Assembly: GCA_965224205.1 (NCBI GenBank) | Contig: CBDCYN010000003.1 | Span: 1 to 64,000 of the forward strand | From: CBDCYN01 sp965224205 | Lineage (GTDB): Bacteria > Planctomycetota > Phycisphaerae > Phycisphaerales > Phycisphaeraceae | Length of the DNA: 64,000 nt | Reading direction: 5' to 3' | Shown here: positions 27,545-36,396 of the stretch, piece after piece | Layout of the letters: each line of letters begins with the position of its first letter | Position numbering within the stretch: position 1 is the first letter of the stretch | Position numbers and translations under genes: made by a program | The notes under the pieces: model-generated | Seen by the model: the letters and a program-made list of their open reading frames with translations, nothing else | What the model was told of the DNA's origin: nothing | The model's database searches: none

Positions 27545-29698
27545 CTATTGCTCGCCCTCAAGGATGGTCTTGGCGATGTTGGGCGGGACGGGCCGATAAT
27601 CGAGCGGCTCCATCGCGTACGATGCGCGGCCCTGGCTCATGCCGCGCAGGGTGGTGGCGTAACCGAACATCTCGCTTAGCGGGGCCTCGGCGGTGACCAC
27701 GCGGGTGTTGCCGCGCTGCTCGGTCTCGGCGATGATCGCCCGGCGGCGGTTGAGGTCGCCGGTGATGTTACCCAAGAAGTCTTCCGGGGTGGTGACGGTG
27801 ACCTTCATGATCGGTTCGAGGAGGGTGAGCTTGGCTTTGCGCGCCGCTTCGCGGAACGCGAGGATCCCGGCCATCTCGAACGCAACCTGCGACGAGTCGA
27901 CCTCGTGATACGACCCGTCGATGAGGGTGACCTTGGCGTTGATCAGGGGGTAGTTGGCCAGAACGCCGCTCTTGGCGGCCTCGCGGCAGCCGTGCTCGAC
28001 GGAGGGGATGTATTCTTTGGGGATGGCCCCGCCGATGATCTTCGACTCGAACGTGAAGCTATCGGTGAAGTCCAGCTCGGCTTCGAGGGCTTGGGCCTTG
28101 GTGAACGGCTCGACGGTGATCGAGGCGTCACCGAACTGGCCGCGGCCGCCGGTCTGTTTCTTGTGGATCCCACGGGCTTCGGCGGTGGCGGCGATGGTCT
28201 CTTTGTAAGCGACGCGCGGTTTGCCGACGTTGACGCCGACCTTCATGTCGCGCATGAGCTTGTTCTTGATGATCTCCAGGTGCAGCTCGCCCATGCCGGC
28301 GATAATGGTCTGGCCGGTCTCCTCGTCGTAGTGGCTGCGGAACGACGGATCCTCGCGGCGGATGGTGACCAGGGCGTTGGCGAGCTTCTCTTTATCGGCC
28401 TGTGTAGCCGGCTCGATGCTCATGGAGATGACGGGATCGGGGAACTCCATGCGCTCGAGGATGATCGAATCATTGGGGTCGCACAGCGTCTCGCCGGTGA
28501 TGGAGTTTTTGAGGCCCACCAGCGCGACGATCTGCCCGGCGACGGCTTGCTCGCGGGCGATGCGCTCCTTGGCGTGCATCTCGAAGATCCGGCTGATGAT
28601 CTCGCGGCGGCCGTTGTTGGCATTGAGGACCCGCGAGCCCTTGGCCAGGGTGCCGGAGTAAATCCGGGCGTAGGTCAGGTCCCCGTGCTGGTCGGAGACG
28701 ACCTTGAAGACCAGGGCTGAGAACGGGGCGTCTGCGTTACTAGGGCGGCTAAGTTTCTTGGTTTTATCGCGGATGTCGGTGCCCTGGATCTCGGGTACCT
28801 CCGTGGGATTGGGCAGGTAGTCGATCACCGCGTCGATGAGGCGTTGGACGCCGATGTACTTTAGCGCCGAGCCACAGAGGACGGGGCAGACCTTGTGCTC
28901 GATCGTGCCCTTGCGCAGGGCGCCGCGGATCTCCTGGGGGGTGAGGTCCTCATCGAGCAGGAATTTCTCGGTGAGCTGATCGTCGAGCTCGGCGGCTTTT
29001 TCGACCAGGTCGTGGTGCCACTGCTTGGCATCGTCGAGCAGCTCGGCGGGGATGTCACGCTCCTCAACTTTGGCGCCCAGCTCCTCGGCCGAGAAGTAAT
29101 AGGCTTTCATCCCGATCAGATCGATGATGCCCTCGAAGGTTTCTCCCTGGCCGATCGGCATCTGCACAGCGACGGGGTTAGCCCCGAGGCGTTCACGGAT
29201 CGACCCGAAGCTGTATTTAAAATCCGCCCCGAGCTTGTCCATCTTGTTGATGAAACAGATGCGGGGGACGTTGTACCGGTCGGCCTGTCGCCAGACGGTC
29301 TCGGACTGGGCCTCGACGCCCTCTTTGCCGTCGAACACCGCCACGGCCCCGTCGAGGACGCGCAGGGAGCGCTCGACCTCGATGGTGAAGTCGACGTGAC
29401 CGGGGGTATCGATCAGGTTGAGGGTATAGTCAGTGCCATCATGGCTCCACGGGCAGGTGGTGGCGGCGGATTGGATGGTGATGCCGCGCTGCTGCTCTTC
29501 TTCGAGGAAGTCCATGGTCGCGGTGCCGTCGTGGACCTCGCCCATCTTGTAGGTCTTACCGGTATAGTAAAGGACCCGCTCAGTGACAGTGGTCTTGCCC
29601 GCGTCGATGTGGGCGCAGATCCCGAAGTTGCGTGTCTTGGCCAGGTAGCTGGCGTGGGCACGGTCGGCGGCGGGGGGTTGGGTTGCTGTACTCATCAT
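27545..29698 (-). CDS. fusA: Translation elongation factor G
   Basis: The 717-residue protein catalyses GTP-driven translocation on the ribosome. Visible motifs: AHIDAGKTTVTER (P-loop), RGITI, DTPGHVDF, NKMDKLGADF, and the domain IV/V region (QTGGRGQFGDASITVEPF, GMSQGRASYAMEPLDY). Length is normal. Start is ATGATG at 29695-29698 with GAGGAG upstream. An N-terminal extension TATQPPAADRAHASYLAKTRN is typical of planctomycete copies. It is a single-gene unit here, not in a str operon with rpsL/rpsG/tuf, so it may be a second or relocated EF-G. Confidence 0.95.
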   Translation of the reverse strand: MMSTATQPPAADRAHASYLAKTRNFGICAHIDAGKTTVTERVLYYTGKTYKMGEVHDGTATMDFLEEEQQRGITIQSAATTCPWSHDGTDYTLNLIDTPGHVDFTIEVERSLRVLDGAVAVFDGKEGVEAQSETVWRQADRYNVPRICFINKMDKLGADFKYSFGSIRERLGANPVAVQMPIGQGETFEGIIDLIGMKAYYFSAEELGAKVEERDIPAELLDDAKQWHHDLVEKAAELDDQLTEKFLLDEDLTPQEIRGALRKGTIEHKVCPVLCGSALKYIGVQRLIDAVIDYLPNPTEVPEIQGTDIRDKTKKLSRPSNADAPFSALVFKVVSDQHGDLTYARIYSGTLAKGSRVLNANNGRREIISRIFEMHAKERIAREQAVAGQIVALVGLKNSITGETLCDPNDSIILERMEFPDPVISMSIEPATQADKEKLANALVTIRREDPSFRSHYDEETGQTIIAGMGELHLEIIKNKLMRDMKVGVNVGKPRVAYKETIAATAEARGIHKKQTGGRGQFGDASITVEPFTKAQALEAELDFTDSFTFESKIIGGAIPKEYIPSVEHGCREAAKSGVLANYPLINAKVTLIDGSYHEVDSSQVAFEMAGILAFREAARKAKLTLLEPIMKVTVTTPEDFLGNITGDLNRRRAIIAETEQRGNTRVVTAEAPLSEMFGYATTLRGMSQGRASYAMEPLDYRPVPPNIAKTILEGEQ

Positions 29699-30393
29699 CC
29701 GGGCTCCTCAGAAAGACGATCGGCGATATCACCCTCGTCCTGTGTCGGCATTTTCGATAGCCGACTTATCGGCCAATTGCGTGTTTCGGTTTGGGTGCCG
29801 CGGCCCAGAGCCGTGAACTTCCGTTGAGCCTCCAGCACGGCGCGAACGAAAACCGCACGGTTTGCGTTCACCGGAGAGGGCAAGTAAGCATAGCGTGCCT
29901 TAGCGGGTCGTCAAGTTCTATGGTCTGCTTGTGAGGGGTTATCAATGTTTCGTGGGTAGTCCACGCAAGAGGTTGATGACGGGTGGGGTGGCGGCGCAGG
30001 ACGGCGGCTAGGTTCTTGGGCCTGAATGCAAGGATGGGTGGATGGTCAGGAAAAACCACAGGCTGCGGGCTGGTAGCCCATAGCTGGGGGTTGAGAGGCC
30101 AGACATCGTGGTTACCCTAATTCTATATCTATACACGATCACCCACACGGATCCATGTATCATGTCTTCGAGTAGCGCGTTGGTCATGGAGGTGTCGCAA
30201 TGAATGATCACGAGGCGTCCATGGGTAAAGACCACGTGGCCATTTGATCCAGTAGAGAGAACAAGACTTCCACTTAAATGAGTAAGTCGGAAGACAATCA
30301 CATAATTTGCAATTGAAAATCGATCTCATTATCATTCGTCCTGATGAGGCGATTTTTGATATTGAATCTCATTTTCCAAAGAAAGGATTAGCT
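29699..30393. other. Intergenic region holding a 25-nt palindrome
   Basis: 695 bases between divergent genes. It contains the EF-G promoter side, the palindrome at 30061-30085 and an AT-rich right half before the barrel protein. No supported gene. Confidence 0.4.
30061..30085. repeat. 25-nt palindrome, copy 2 of a dispersed family
   Basis: GGCTGCGGGCT GGT AGCCCATAGCT: imperfect stem related to the perfect palindrome at 23162-23186. Sits between EF-G and the barrel-protein gene. Confidence 0.5.
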
Positions 30394-31248
30394 TTGAACA
30401 ATTTCAATAAACGTCTATTAAAGAATAGTTTAAATCATTATTCTCTTTCTCCTTCAATCCTAAGGGGTTTAATCAGCGTACAAGCCGATCGCCGAGCCAT
30501 CGCGGTGTGGTTGTTCTTTTTCGTGATCCTTTCGGGAACGACATCCAGAGTCTTTGGGGACGCGAGAGCATTCACTTTCAGCTACGAAGCCACGACGATG
30601 CCCGCTGGCATCTGGGAGTACGAGCAGTGGGTGACCTGGAAAACCAGTAAATCCATCGATTCAGAGTTCGACCGGCTCGACTTCCGTCATGAGCTCGAGT
30701 ACGGGGTGACCGATCGTTGGCAGGTGGCTTTATATTTCGATTGGCGCTATCAGGACGGCAAGAGCGTGGCCAATGACCGCGCCGAGTTCCGCGACATCGC
30801 GTTCGAAACCATCTATCAGATTACGAACCCCGTGACCGATCCCCTGGGATTTGCGGTCTATGGGGAAGTCAAAGTCGGCGATCAGCTGATCGAACTCGAG
30901 GGCAAGCTCCTTATCCAGAAGAACGTCGGGCCGTGGGTCTTCGTCTGGAACGGCACCCTCGAAGCAGAGTGGGAAGGCTCGGATTATGAAGAAGACAAGG
31001 GCGAGTTAGCGCAGACCGTCGGGGTCGGTTACCAGCTCAACCCCAGCTGGGTCGTCGGCGGTGAGTTGATCCACGAGATCGAATACGACGACTGGTCTCA
31101 ATGGGAAGACCACGTGGTGTATCTAGGCCCAAGCGTCTCGTACCGAACCCAAGCGTGGTGGGTCACGGTCACACCCACGTTTCAACTCACCGACGTCGAC
31201 TCAGAAGCTGATTTTCAGACACGCATGCTGTTCGGGTTTGATTTCTGA
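30394..31248 (+). CDS. Outer-membrane barrel-like protein
   Basis: The likely start is TTG 30394, preceded by AAAGGA (30382-30387); upstream in-frame codons exist to 30307. A long charged n-region leads to the hydrophobic core IAVWLFFFVILSGTTSRVFG. The mature protein is a series of amphipathic strands (FSYEATTMPAGIWEYEQWVTW, LEYGVTDRWQVALYFDW, VTVTPTFQL) ending MLFGFDF, the typical aromatic end of a bacterial outer-membrane barrel. Function unknown. The palindromic element just downstream may serve as its terminator. Confidence 0.75.
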   Translation: MNNFNKRLLKNSLNHYSLSPSILRGLISVQADRRAIAVWLFFFVILSGTTSRVFGDARAFTFSYEATTMPAGIWEYEQWVTWKTSKSIDSEFDRLDFRHELEYGVTDRWQVALYFDWRYQDGKSVANDRAEFRDIAFETIYQITNPVTDPLGFAVYGEVKVGDQLIELEGKLLIQKNVGPWVFVWNGTLEAEWEGSDYEEDKGELAQTVGVGYQLNPSWVVGGELIHEIEYDDWSQWEDHVVYLGPSVSYRTQAWWVTVTPTFQLTDVDSEADFQTRMLFGFDF

Positions 31249-31252
31249 GACC

Positions 31253-31372
31253 GTGTGTGAGAAGCCTATACACCCGATATCAGATGCCACTGGCTGCTTG
31301 TCAGCTGGTGTTTTTAATCAACTTTGTCGCACTGGCGGGCAATCCGCCAGAAGCATAACACTTCTCACACAC
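31253..31372. repeat. MITE-like palindromic element, copy 1, terminator-like
   Basis: Perfect 12-bp inverted ends GTGTGTGAGAAG (31253-31264) and CTTCTCACACAC (31361-31372) enclose two hairpins: CACTGGCTG-CTTGT-CAGCTGGTG followed by TTTTTAA, and CTGGCGG-GCAAT-CCGCCAG. A second copy with 16-bp ends is at 44145-44280. It lies between convergent genes and can end transcription of the barrel protein. Confidence 0.75.
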
Positions 31373-31579
31373 GCTCGCTCTAAGTGTCACCCCTCGCTGA
31401 TGGGCTCGTCCACTTTTTTTGTCTTGGAGAAGATCAGTCCGCTTGAAACCCATGGCAAGAGGCGCACCACACGTTCTAAAAAAAACTAACGCCCTACGAA
31501 GCCATCCTCCAATGGAGGCAAAAACAAAACCCCATCGATTTACCCTCAACCTACACCACCACACCTTGGGACTACGCAC

Positions 31580-32347
31580 CTAATCCTCTGGCGGGGGCGG
31601 GTGGCGGGGGGGGACGCCGACCCGTGTGCCCTCGGCGGTGGTTTGGGCCGCGGCCGCGTCGATATCCGGCGGCTCGGGGCCGAGGTAGCATTTGTCGTCA
31701 TAGCAGCGGCGGATGATCGTGACCGCTTCAGCCACGTCGTCGGTGACGCGGAACAGGTCGAGGTCTTGCTCGTCGATGTTCGTGTTGGTTTCGAGCATCG
31801 AGTATTTGATCCAGTCGATCAACCCGTCCCAGAATTTGTGGCTGATGCAGACGATCGGGAACGGGTGGACCTTGAGGGTCTGGATCAGGGTTAGGCTCTC
31901 GAAAAATTCGTCCATGGTCCCGAACCCGCCGGGGAAGATGATGAAGCCCGAGGCGTACTTGACGAACATCACCTTACGCACAAAGAAGTAGCGGAAATCG
32001 AGCTGGTAGTTCTGATACGGGTTGGGTTTCTGCTCCATCGGCAGGCTGATGTTTAGGCCCACCGACTTGCCTTTGGCCCGGTACGCCCCTTTGTTGGCGG
32101 CCTCCATGATCCCGGGCCCGCCGCCGGTGATCACCGCGAAGTCGTTCTCGACGAGCATCCGGCCGCACTGAACCGCTTGGCCGTAGTAGGGGTGGTCTTT
32201 GGCGGTGCGTGTGGACCCGAAGACGGAAACAGCGGGACCGATGTCGTTGAGGGTCTCGAACCCGTCGACAAATTCAGCGAGGATGCGGAATAACCGCCAC
32301 GTTTCTTTACTTAACGCGAATTCGTTATTTTCGTTCGTCTCTGCCAT
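31580..32347 (-). CDS. LOG-family protein (cytokinin riboside phosphohydrolase-like)
   Basis: The 255-residue product from ATG 32347 contains the family motifs ITGGGPGIMEAANKGA and IIFPGGFGTMDEFFE (the PGGxGTxxE active site) in a Rossmann fold, as in LOG/YvdD (TIGR00730) proteins that release ribose 5-phosphate from nucleotides such as cytokinin ribotides. The C-terminal 40 residues are a Pro/Ala-rich tail. Upstream in-frame start at 32422 is less likely. It faces the barrel protein. Confidence 0.9.
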   Translation of the reverse strand: MAETNENNEFALSKETWRLFRILAEFVDGFETLNDIGPAVSVFGSTRTAKDHPYYGQAVQCGRMLVENDFAVITGGGPGIMEAANKGAYRAKGKSVGLNISLPMEQKPNPYQNYQLDFRYFFVRKVMFVKYASGFIIFPGGFGTMDEFFESLTLIQTLKVHPFPIVCISHKFWDGLIDWIKYSMLETNTNIDEQDLDLFRVTDDVAEAVTIIRRCYDDKCYLGPEPPDIDAAAAQTTAEGTRVGVPPRHPPPPED

Positions 32348-32701
32348 CAGTAGCCTCGAAGGAGATCTTGTTTCACCGACCCGGTCTGCCCTGATTAACC
32401 CTCCATGTGCCACTCGGTTCACATAGCCAGGTGATGTGTTTATGTTACACGGATTGCGTCTCTACGCACCGCGTGGGTACGCCTCGTGACATCTAAACAA
32501 TATAGACACCGCGAACCAAGATCATAACGTGATTTCATTTGGTTTCGGTTGGCCTCCCTCGTCGCTGGGCATCCATTGGAAAATATCAGCCCACGATGCA
32601 TCACCGGTTGGTTCAAGGCACCGAGGGGCAAGACGTATCACTGGTGAAGTCGGCGCCGAGTTCGCTGGGCCGTGTCACGGAGACTGGTTTGTTTTCGTGG
32701 T
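32348..32701. other. Intergenic region between LOG protein and L20
   Basis: 354 bases; no supported gene. It should contain the LOG promoter and the 3' untranslated part of the rplT transcript. No strong hairpin was seen. Confidence 0.3.
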
Positions 32702-33079
32702 TTACGCCGCGGCCTTAACACTGGCCGGAAGGGCTTGGTTGGCCTTCTCGACGATCTGGTCGAACGCTTGCGGATCAGCGATGGCGATCTCGCTAAGCAT
32801 TTTACGGTTCAGGGCGATGTTAGCGGCCTTTAACCCCGCGATCAGCCGGCTGTAGGACGTGCCTCTGGCCCGGGCCGCAGCGGTGATGCGGATAATCCAC
32901 AATCGGCGGTAGTCGCGTTTGATCAGCTTCCGGTGCTGGGTCGCGTCGACCCCGGCGCGGATGACCGATTGTTTGACCTTTCTCCAGCAGCGGCTACGCG
33001 AGCCTCGGTTCCCCTTGGCCAGCTTGAACCAACGGGCCTTGGCCTGCCTGCGGGCTGCTCCTTTACGTGCACGTGGCAT
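32702..33079 (-). CDS. rplT: 50S ribosomal protein L20
   Basis: The 125-residue protein begins MPRARKGAARRQAKARWFKLAKG and has the L20 core (RDYRRLWIIRITAAAR, GTSYSRLIAGLKAANIALNRKMLSEIA). L20 binds 23S rRNA early in assembly and in other bacteria represses its own operon. It is downstream of rpmI by 150 bases on the same strand, the usual rpmI-rplT order; infC, normally first, is not upstream here. Confidence 0.96.
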   Translation of the reverse strand: MPRARKGAARRQAKARWFKLAKGNRGSRSRCWRKVKQSVIRAGVDATQHRKLIKRDYRRLWIIRITAAARARGTSYSRLIAGLKAANIALNRKMLSEIAIADPQAFDQIVEKANQALPASVKAAA

Positions 33080-33230
33080 CTCGATATCTCCGCTGATCTA
33101 CGCCTTACAGAGGCGGTCTCATGCTAAGTTTCTTTAGCGGGCGATGAAGGACACACGATCCTTGGCCCGTAGAACCATCTAAATAAACCATCGATTACAG
33201 ACCAACCCACCGACCCCGACCACGCGAGCA

Positions 33231-33440
33231 TCAAGCCGCGGTGAGGGGTCGGTGAAGCATTTTACTTAGCCTAGGAATATCGCCGGATTTAGCCAAGCTC
33301 TTGCGTCGCAACTGCATGAGCTTACTACCGGTCTTGTGGCTGCGCAGATGCCCAGTAAAAGCCTTCTTGAATTTGACTTTACCTTTGCCGGTGATCTTGA
33401 CCCGCTTCAACAGGGCTTTATGGGATTTGAGCTTGGCCAT
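33231..33440 (-). CDS. rpmI: 50S ribosomal protein L35
   Basis: The 69-residue protein MAKLKSHKALLKRVKITGKG has the L35 signature (SHKALLKR, KFKKAFTGHLRSHKTGSK). A tandem ATGATG allows start at 33443 or 33440. It precedes rplT. infC is missing upstream, where 737 bases of non-coding DNA lie. Confidence 0.95.
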   Translation of the reverse strand: MAKLKSHKALLKRVKITGKGKVKFKKAFTGHLRSHKTGSKLMQLRRKSLAKSGDIPRLSKMLHRPLTAA

Positions 33441-33566
33441 CAAAAGGACTCCAACTAAAAGATAGACATCTTATCTCCATTTAAGTCATTGGGCAACCAG
33501 ATACCGTCAGACTGTTATCAATTTCAGAAAGAGCTCGTCCTGTTTGTTGTCTGTCGACGAGGCACC

Positions 33567-33591
33567 AGCCGTGGGTGGGCAGCCCGCAGCT
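33567..33591. repeat. 25-nt palindrome, copy 3 of a dispersed family
   Basis: AGCCGTGGGT-GGGC-AGCCCGCAGCT, imperfect stem, followed by AGGATTTCGGTG (33593-33604), identical to the flank of copy 1 read on the other strand. Confidence 0.55.
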
Positions 33592-34082
33592 AAGGATTTC
33601 GGTGGGCTAGCTCCTTTTCACGCACCCTTACCTGACCTGTACAGGATGCCTCAAACAAAGAATGAAGAAAATTCAAATTTTCACCTAAAAAGGGTTGCAT
33701 TGTCTTACCAGAATGCTTACAATAACGCCAGATAGGTGTCTGGTGACTGCTCGCCATGACTGCTAGCACAATCAGATGAAAATGGGAAGTGTGGTGAAGA
33801 GCTCCGTATGAGGAGATCGCATTGCAGTTTTTTTGTAGTGATTGACTGTATTGTGATAAAGTGAAACGGATCTCCATGCCGCCGCGGACGCGCCGCCGTG
33901 ATGGGTAGCGAGTATAGTAGAATATGCTCGCAGGCGTCTCGTTTAGGTTTATTTATGCCACTTTTCTGCTTGCAATGAGCGGAATGGGAAGGCAAAACGA
34001 GACAAAGCCCTGAGCCGGAAGACCTGCCTATCGATTGCTAGAGCGAGTCCTCGCGTTAAAGGGCTTAAGAGCGGTCGATATT

Positions 34083-34100
34083 TTGTAATATTAATTACAA
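34083..34100. promoter_or_regulatory. Operator-like inverted repeat TTGTAAT-N4-ATTACAA
   Basis: A perfect 7-4-7 inverted repeat 78 bases before the PEP-CTERM gene start, in AT-rich DNA. This is a plausible binding site for a dimeric regulator. Confidence 0.4.
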
Positions 34101-34177
34101 GATCTCTCTTGCACCTTGTCCGGAAGCCTACGCGAGAACTGCTTGTATCCTCGCGATTTTAGGATACCGAACAAGAA

Positions 34178-35146
34178 GTGTTTCCTCGAAAAATCTACAA
34201 AAATCCGCTTTTTGGACAATTTGTCCCCGCCTTTTCCTTGAATGGCTGGAAGTGTTGGGGGGGGGGCTGTGCTCTGTTGATGTATGGGGGGTGGGCACCA
34301 CTGCCCGAGAGCGTTGCCGCGTTTGCAGACCGGGTGATTGCCTTTGAATCAGGCACTACGGCCACGGTTACGTTTGACGGCCAGCCGTTTAATCAAACCG
34401 AATCGGCGCTAGGTGCGCCGGAATCTTTCACCGGTGAGAACACTGAATTCGCTAGTGTTGTTAGCCCATTTAATCCCCCATTTTTGACGGATCAGATCGT
34501 TTCTATCGGCGAAAACGGACATGTGACGCTGAGGCTGTCTCATTATGCGATCCCTGCAGATAACGGCCCGGAGATCGGGGTATTTACTAATGCTGGGCTG
34601 GTGGAAACCGACTTCCCCAATGGGCAGGCTGCTGAGACGATTCTCCCCAATGATGGCGTCACCTCGTTCGGGATGGACCAAGCGGTTGTCGAAGTCAGTG
34701 AAAATGGAACGCATTTTGTAACCCTCAACGGTGGTCTACCGATACTCTTCGACATTCCTACGAATGGATTCACCGATACCGTCAGCCCGTTTGATACGAT
34801 GCCCGGTTCGGTGAAATCCGATCCATTCAAACCATTTCTTGGCCGGCTGTCTGAGTTCAATGGCTTGAATTATGGCCAGATGTTATCGCTTCTTGATTCT
34901 TCGGCTGGTGGGACATGGCTTGATATCTCTGAGACCGGGTTGAGTCGAGTCGGGTTTATCCGTTTTAGCATTGGGGACGATGGTGACAGCGATTTGCGAT
35001 TAAATTTCGAACTCGACGCAGTAGCAGTAGCGGGTTCGGCCACTGGCGCTATTGTCCCCGAACCCGAGGGCTTCTGGTTGGTGACCTTAGGGGGAGCAAT
35101 GATCACAGTGGGGCATTCAATAAGGCGTGGAGCCGGTTTACGGTGA
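34178..35146 (+). CDS. Secreted PEP-CTERM protein
   Basis: The 322-residue protein starts with GTG 34178 and a signal-like hydrophobic region (GGGCALLMYGGWAPLPESVAAFA). The body is strand-rich (TTATVTFDGQPFNQ, HVTLRLSHYAIPADNG) with no recognised domain. The end VPEPEGFWLVTLGGAMITVGHSIRRGAG is a PEP-CTERM sorting signal: PEP motif, membrane helix, basic tail; an exosortase would cut it and attach the protein to the cell surface. It opens a run of three such genes. Confidence 0.78.
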   Translation: MFPRKIYKNPLFGQFVPAFSLNGWKCWGGGCALLMYGGWAPLPESVAAFADRVIAFESGTTATVTFDGQPFNQTESALGAPESFTGENTEFASVVSPFNPPFLTDQIVSIGENGHVTLRLSHYAIPADNGPEIGVFTNAGLVETDFPNGQAAETILPNDGVTSFGMDQAVVEVSENGTHFVTLNGGLPILFDIPTNGFTDTVSPFDTMPGSVKSDPFKPFLGRLSEFNGLNYGQMLSLLDSSAGGTWLDISETGLSRVGFIRFSIGDDGDSDLRLNFELDAVAVAGSATGAIVPEPEGFWLVTLGGAMITVGHSIRRGAGLR

Positions 35147-35172
35147 GAGGATGAAAAGGGGTTGTGTTGGTC

Positions 35173-36090
35173 TGGGGGTGTGAGTGAAAGAGAAACCGGG
35201 ATGAAAGAGAACACTGGGTCGGCGGGTCCGGGTAGTAACGCCCCGTCCCGCCGGCTCGGATTCCGGAGTTAGAGAAATCACCGTGAGGTGAAAGAGAAAC
35301 CGGGGTGAAAGAGAACACTGGGTCGGCGGGTCTGGGTGGTAACACCCCGTCCCGCCGGCTCGGATTCCGGAGTTAGAGATCACCGTGAGGTGAAAGAGAA
35401 GCCGGGATGAAAGAGAACACTGGGTCGGCGGGTCCGGGTAGTAACGCCCCGTCCCGCCGGCTCGGATTCCGGAGTTAGAGAAATCACCGTGAGGTGAAAG
35501 AGAAACCGGGGTGAAAGAGAACACTGGGTCGGCGGGTCCGGGTAGCAACACCCCGTCCCGCCGGCTCGGATTCCGGAGTTAGAGATCACCGTGAGGTGAA
35601 AGAGAAGCCGGGATGAAAGAGAACACTGGGTCGGCGGGTCTGGGTAGTAACACCCCGTCCCGCCGGCTCGGATTCCGGAGTTAGAGAAATCACCGTGAGG
35701 TGAAAGAGAAGCCGGGATGAAAGAGAACACTGGGTCGGCGGGTCCGGGTAGCAACACCCCGTCCCGCCGGCTCGGATTCCGGAGTTAGAGAAATCACCGT
35801 GAGGTGAAAGAGAAACCGGGATGAAAGAGAACACTAGGTCGGCGGGTCCGGGTAGCAACACCCCGTCCCGCCGGCTCGGATTCCGGAGTTAGAGAAATCA
35901 CCGTGAGGTGAAAGAGAAACCGGGATGAAAGAGAACACTGGGTCGGCGGGTCTGGGTGGTAACACCCCGTCCCGCCGGCTCGGATTCCGGAGTTAGAGAA
36001 ATCACCGTGAGGTGAAAGAGAAACCGGGATGAAAGAGAACACTGGGTCGGCGGGTCCGGGTAGCAACACCCCGTCCCGCCGGCTCGGATT
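35173..36090. repeat. Tandem repeat, nine units of 102-104 bp with a strong hairpin in each
   Basis: Units begin near GGTGAAAGAGAAACCGGG and the marker ACACTGGGTCGGCGGG recurs at about 35211, 35315, 35417, 35521, 35623, 35727, 35831, 35935 and 36039. Spacing is 104 or 102 (two bases lost in GAGAAATCACC). Each unit can fold GTCGGCGGG with CCCGCCGGC (one GU pair) around a 20-base loop. Units differ by a few single bases. It is intergenic, directly after one PEP-CTERM gene and 300 bases before the next. Confidence 0.9.
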
Positions 36091-36396
36091 TGGAGCATCT
36101 AGGAGAAACACAACAAAAACAAACATGATGAGTTGAAAGAGAATGCGTCGGCTTGATGCGATTGAATCAAGATGCTGTCGCGTTGGCATAGGTCAGGTAT
36201 TTTTTTTGAGACACTTTTTGTGTGGGCTCAGATTAGACTTGATCAGCGGGATTTGACAGCTACCATAGCTTGTGAGAAAGTAAAGCTGAACCGAAAGCGA
36301 ACATCACATCTCTCATGCTTTCGTTTCACAGTTTGACGAGCCATTTCAAGCGTTTTGACATGTCACTTCTTCTCATCACATCTAGGGAGGCTACGC

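Larger units (their letters stand above)
33441..34177. other. Long intergenic region with palindromes upstream of rpmI and a PEP-CTERM gene
   Basis: 737 bases between divergent genes. It holds the palindrome at 33567-33591, an inverted pair GTCTCGTTT (33936-33944)/AAACGAGAC (33995-34003) and an operator-like TTGTAAT-ATTA-ATTACAA at 34083-34100. No gene is supported. Confidence 0.5.

Noticed and set aside
27289..27696. 135-codon plus-strand frame
   Set aside because: Ends inside EF-G antisense and covers the bipartite element; no protein features.
35173..36090. CRISPR-like array
   Set aside because: Units are directly joined and alike over their full length, with no unique spacers and no cas genes.
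35103..36189. Several overlapping minus-strand open frames of 66-137 codons in the tandem repeat
   Set aside because: The repeat unit of 102-104 bases does not keep one frame, so the frames change from unit to unit; openness comes from the repeat's base content, not from coding.
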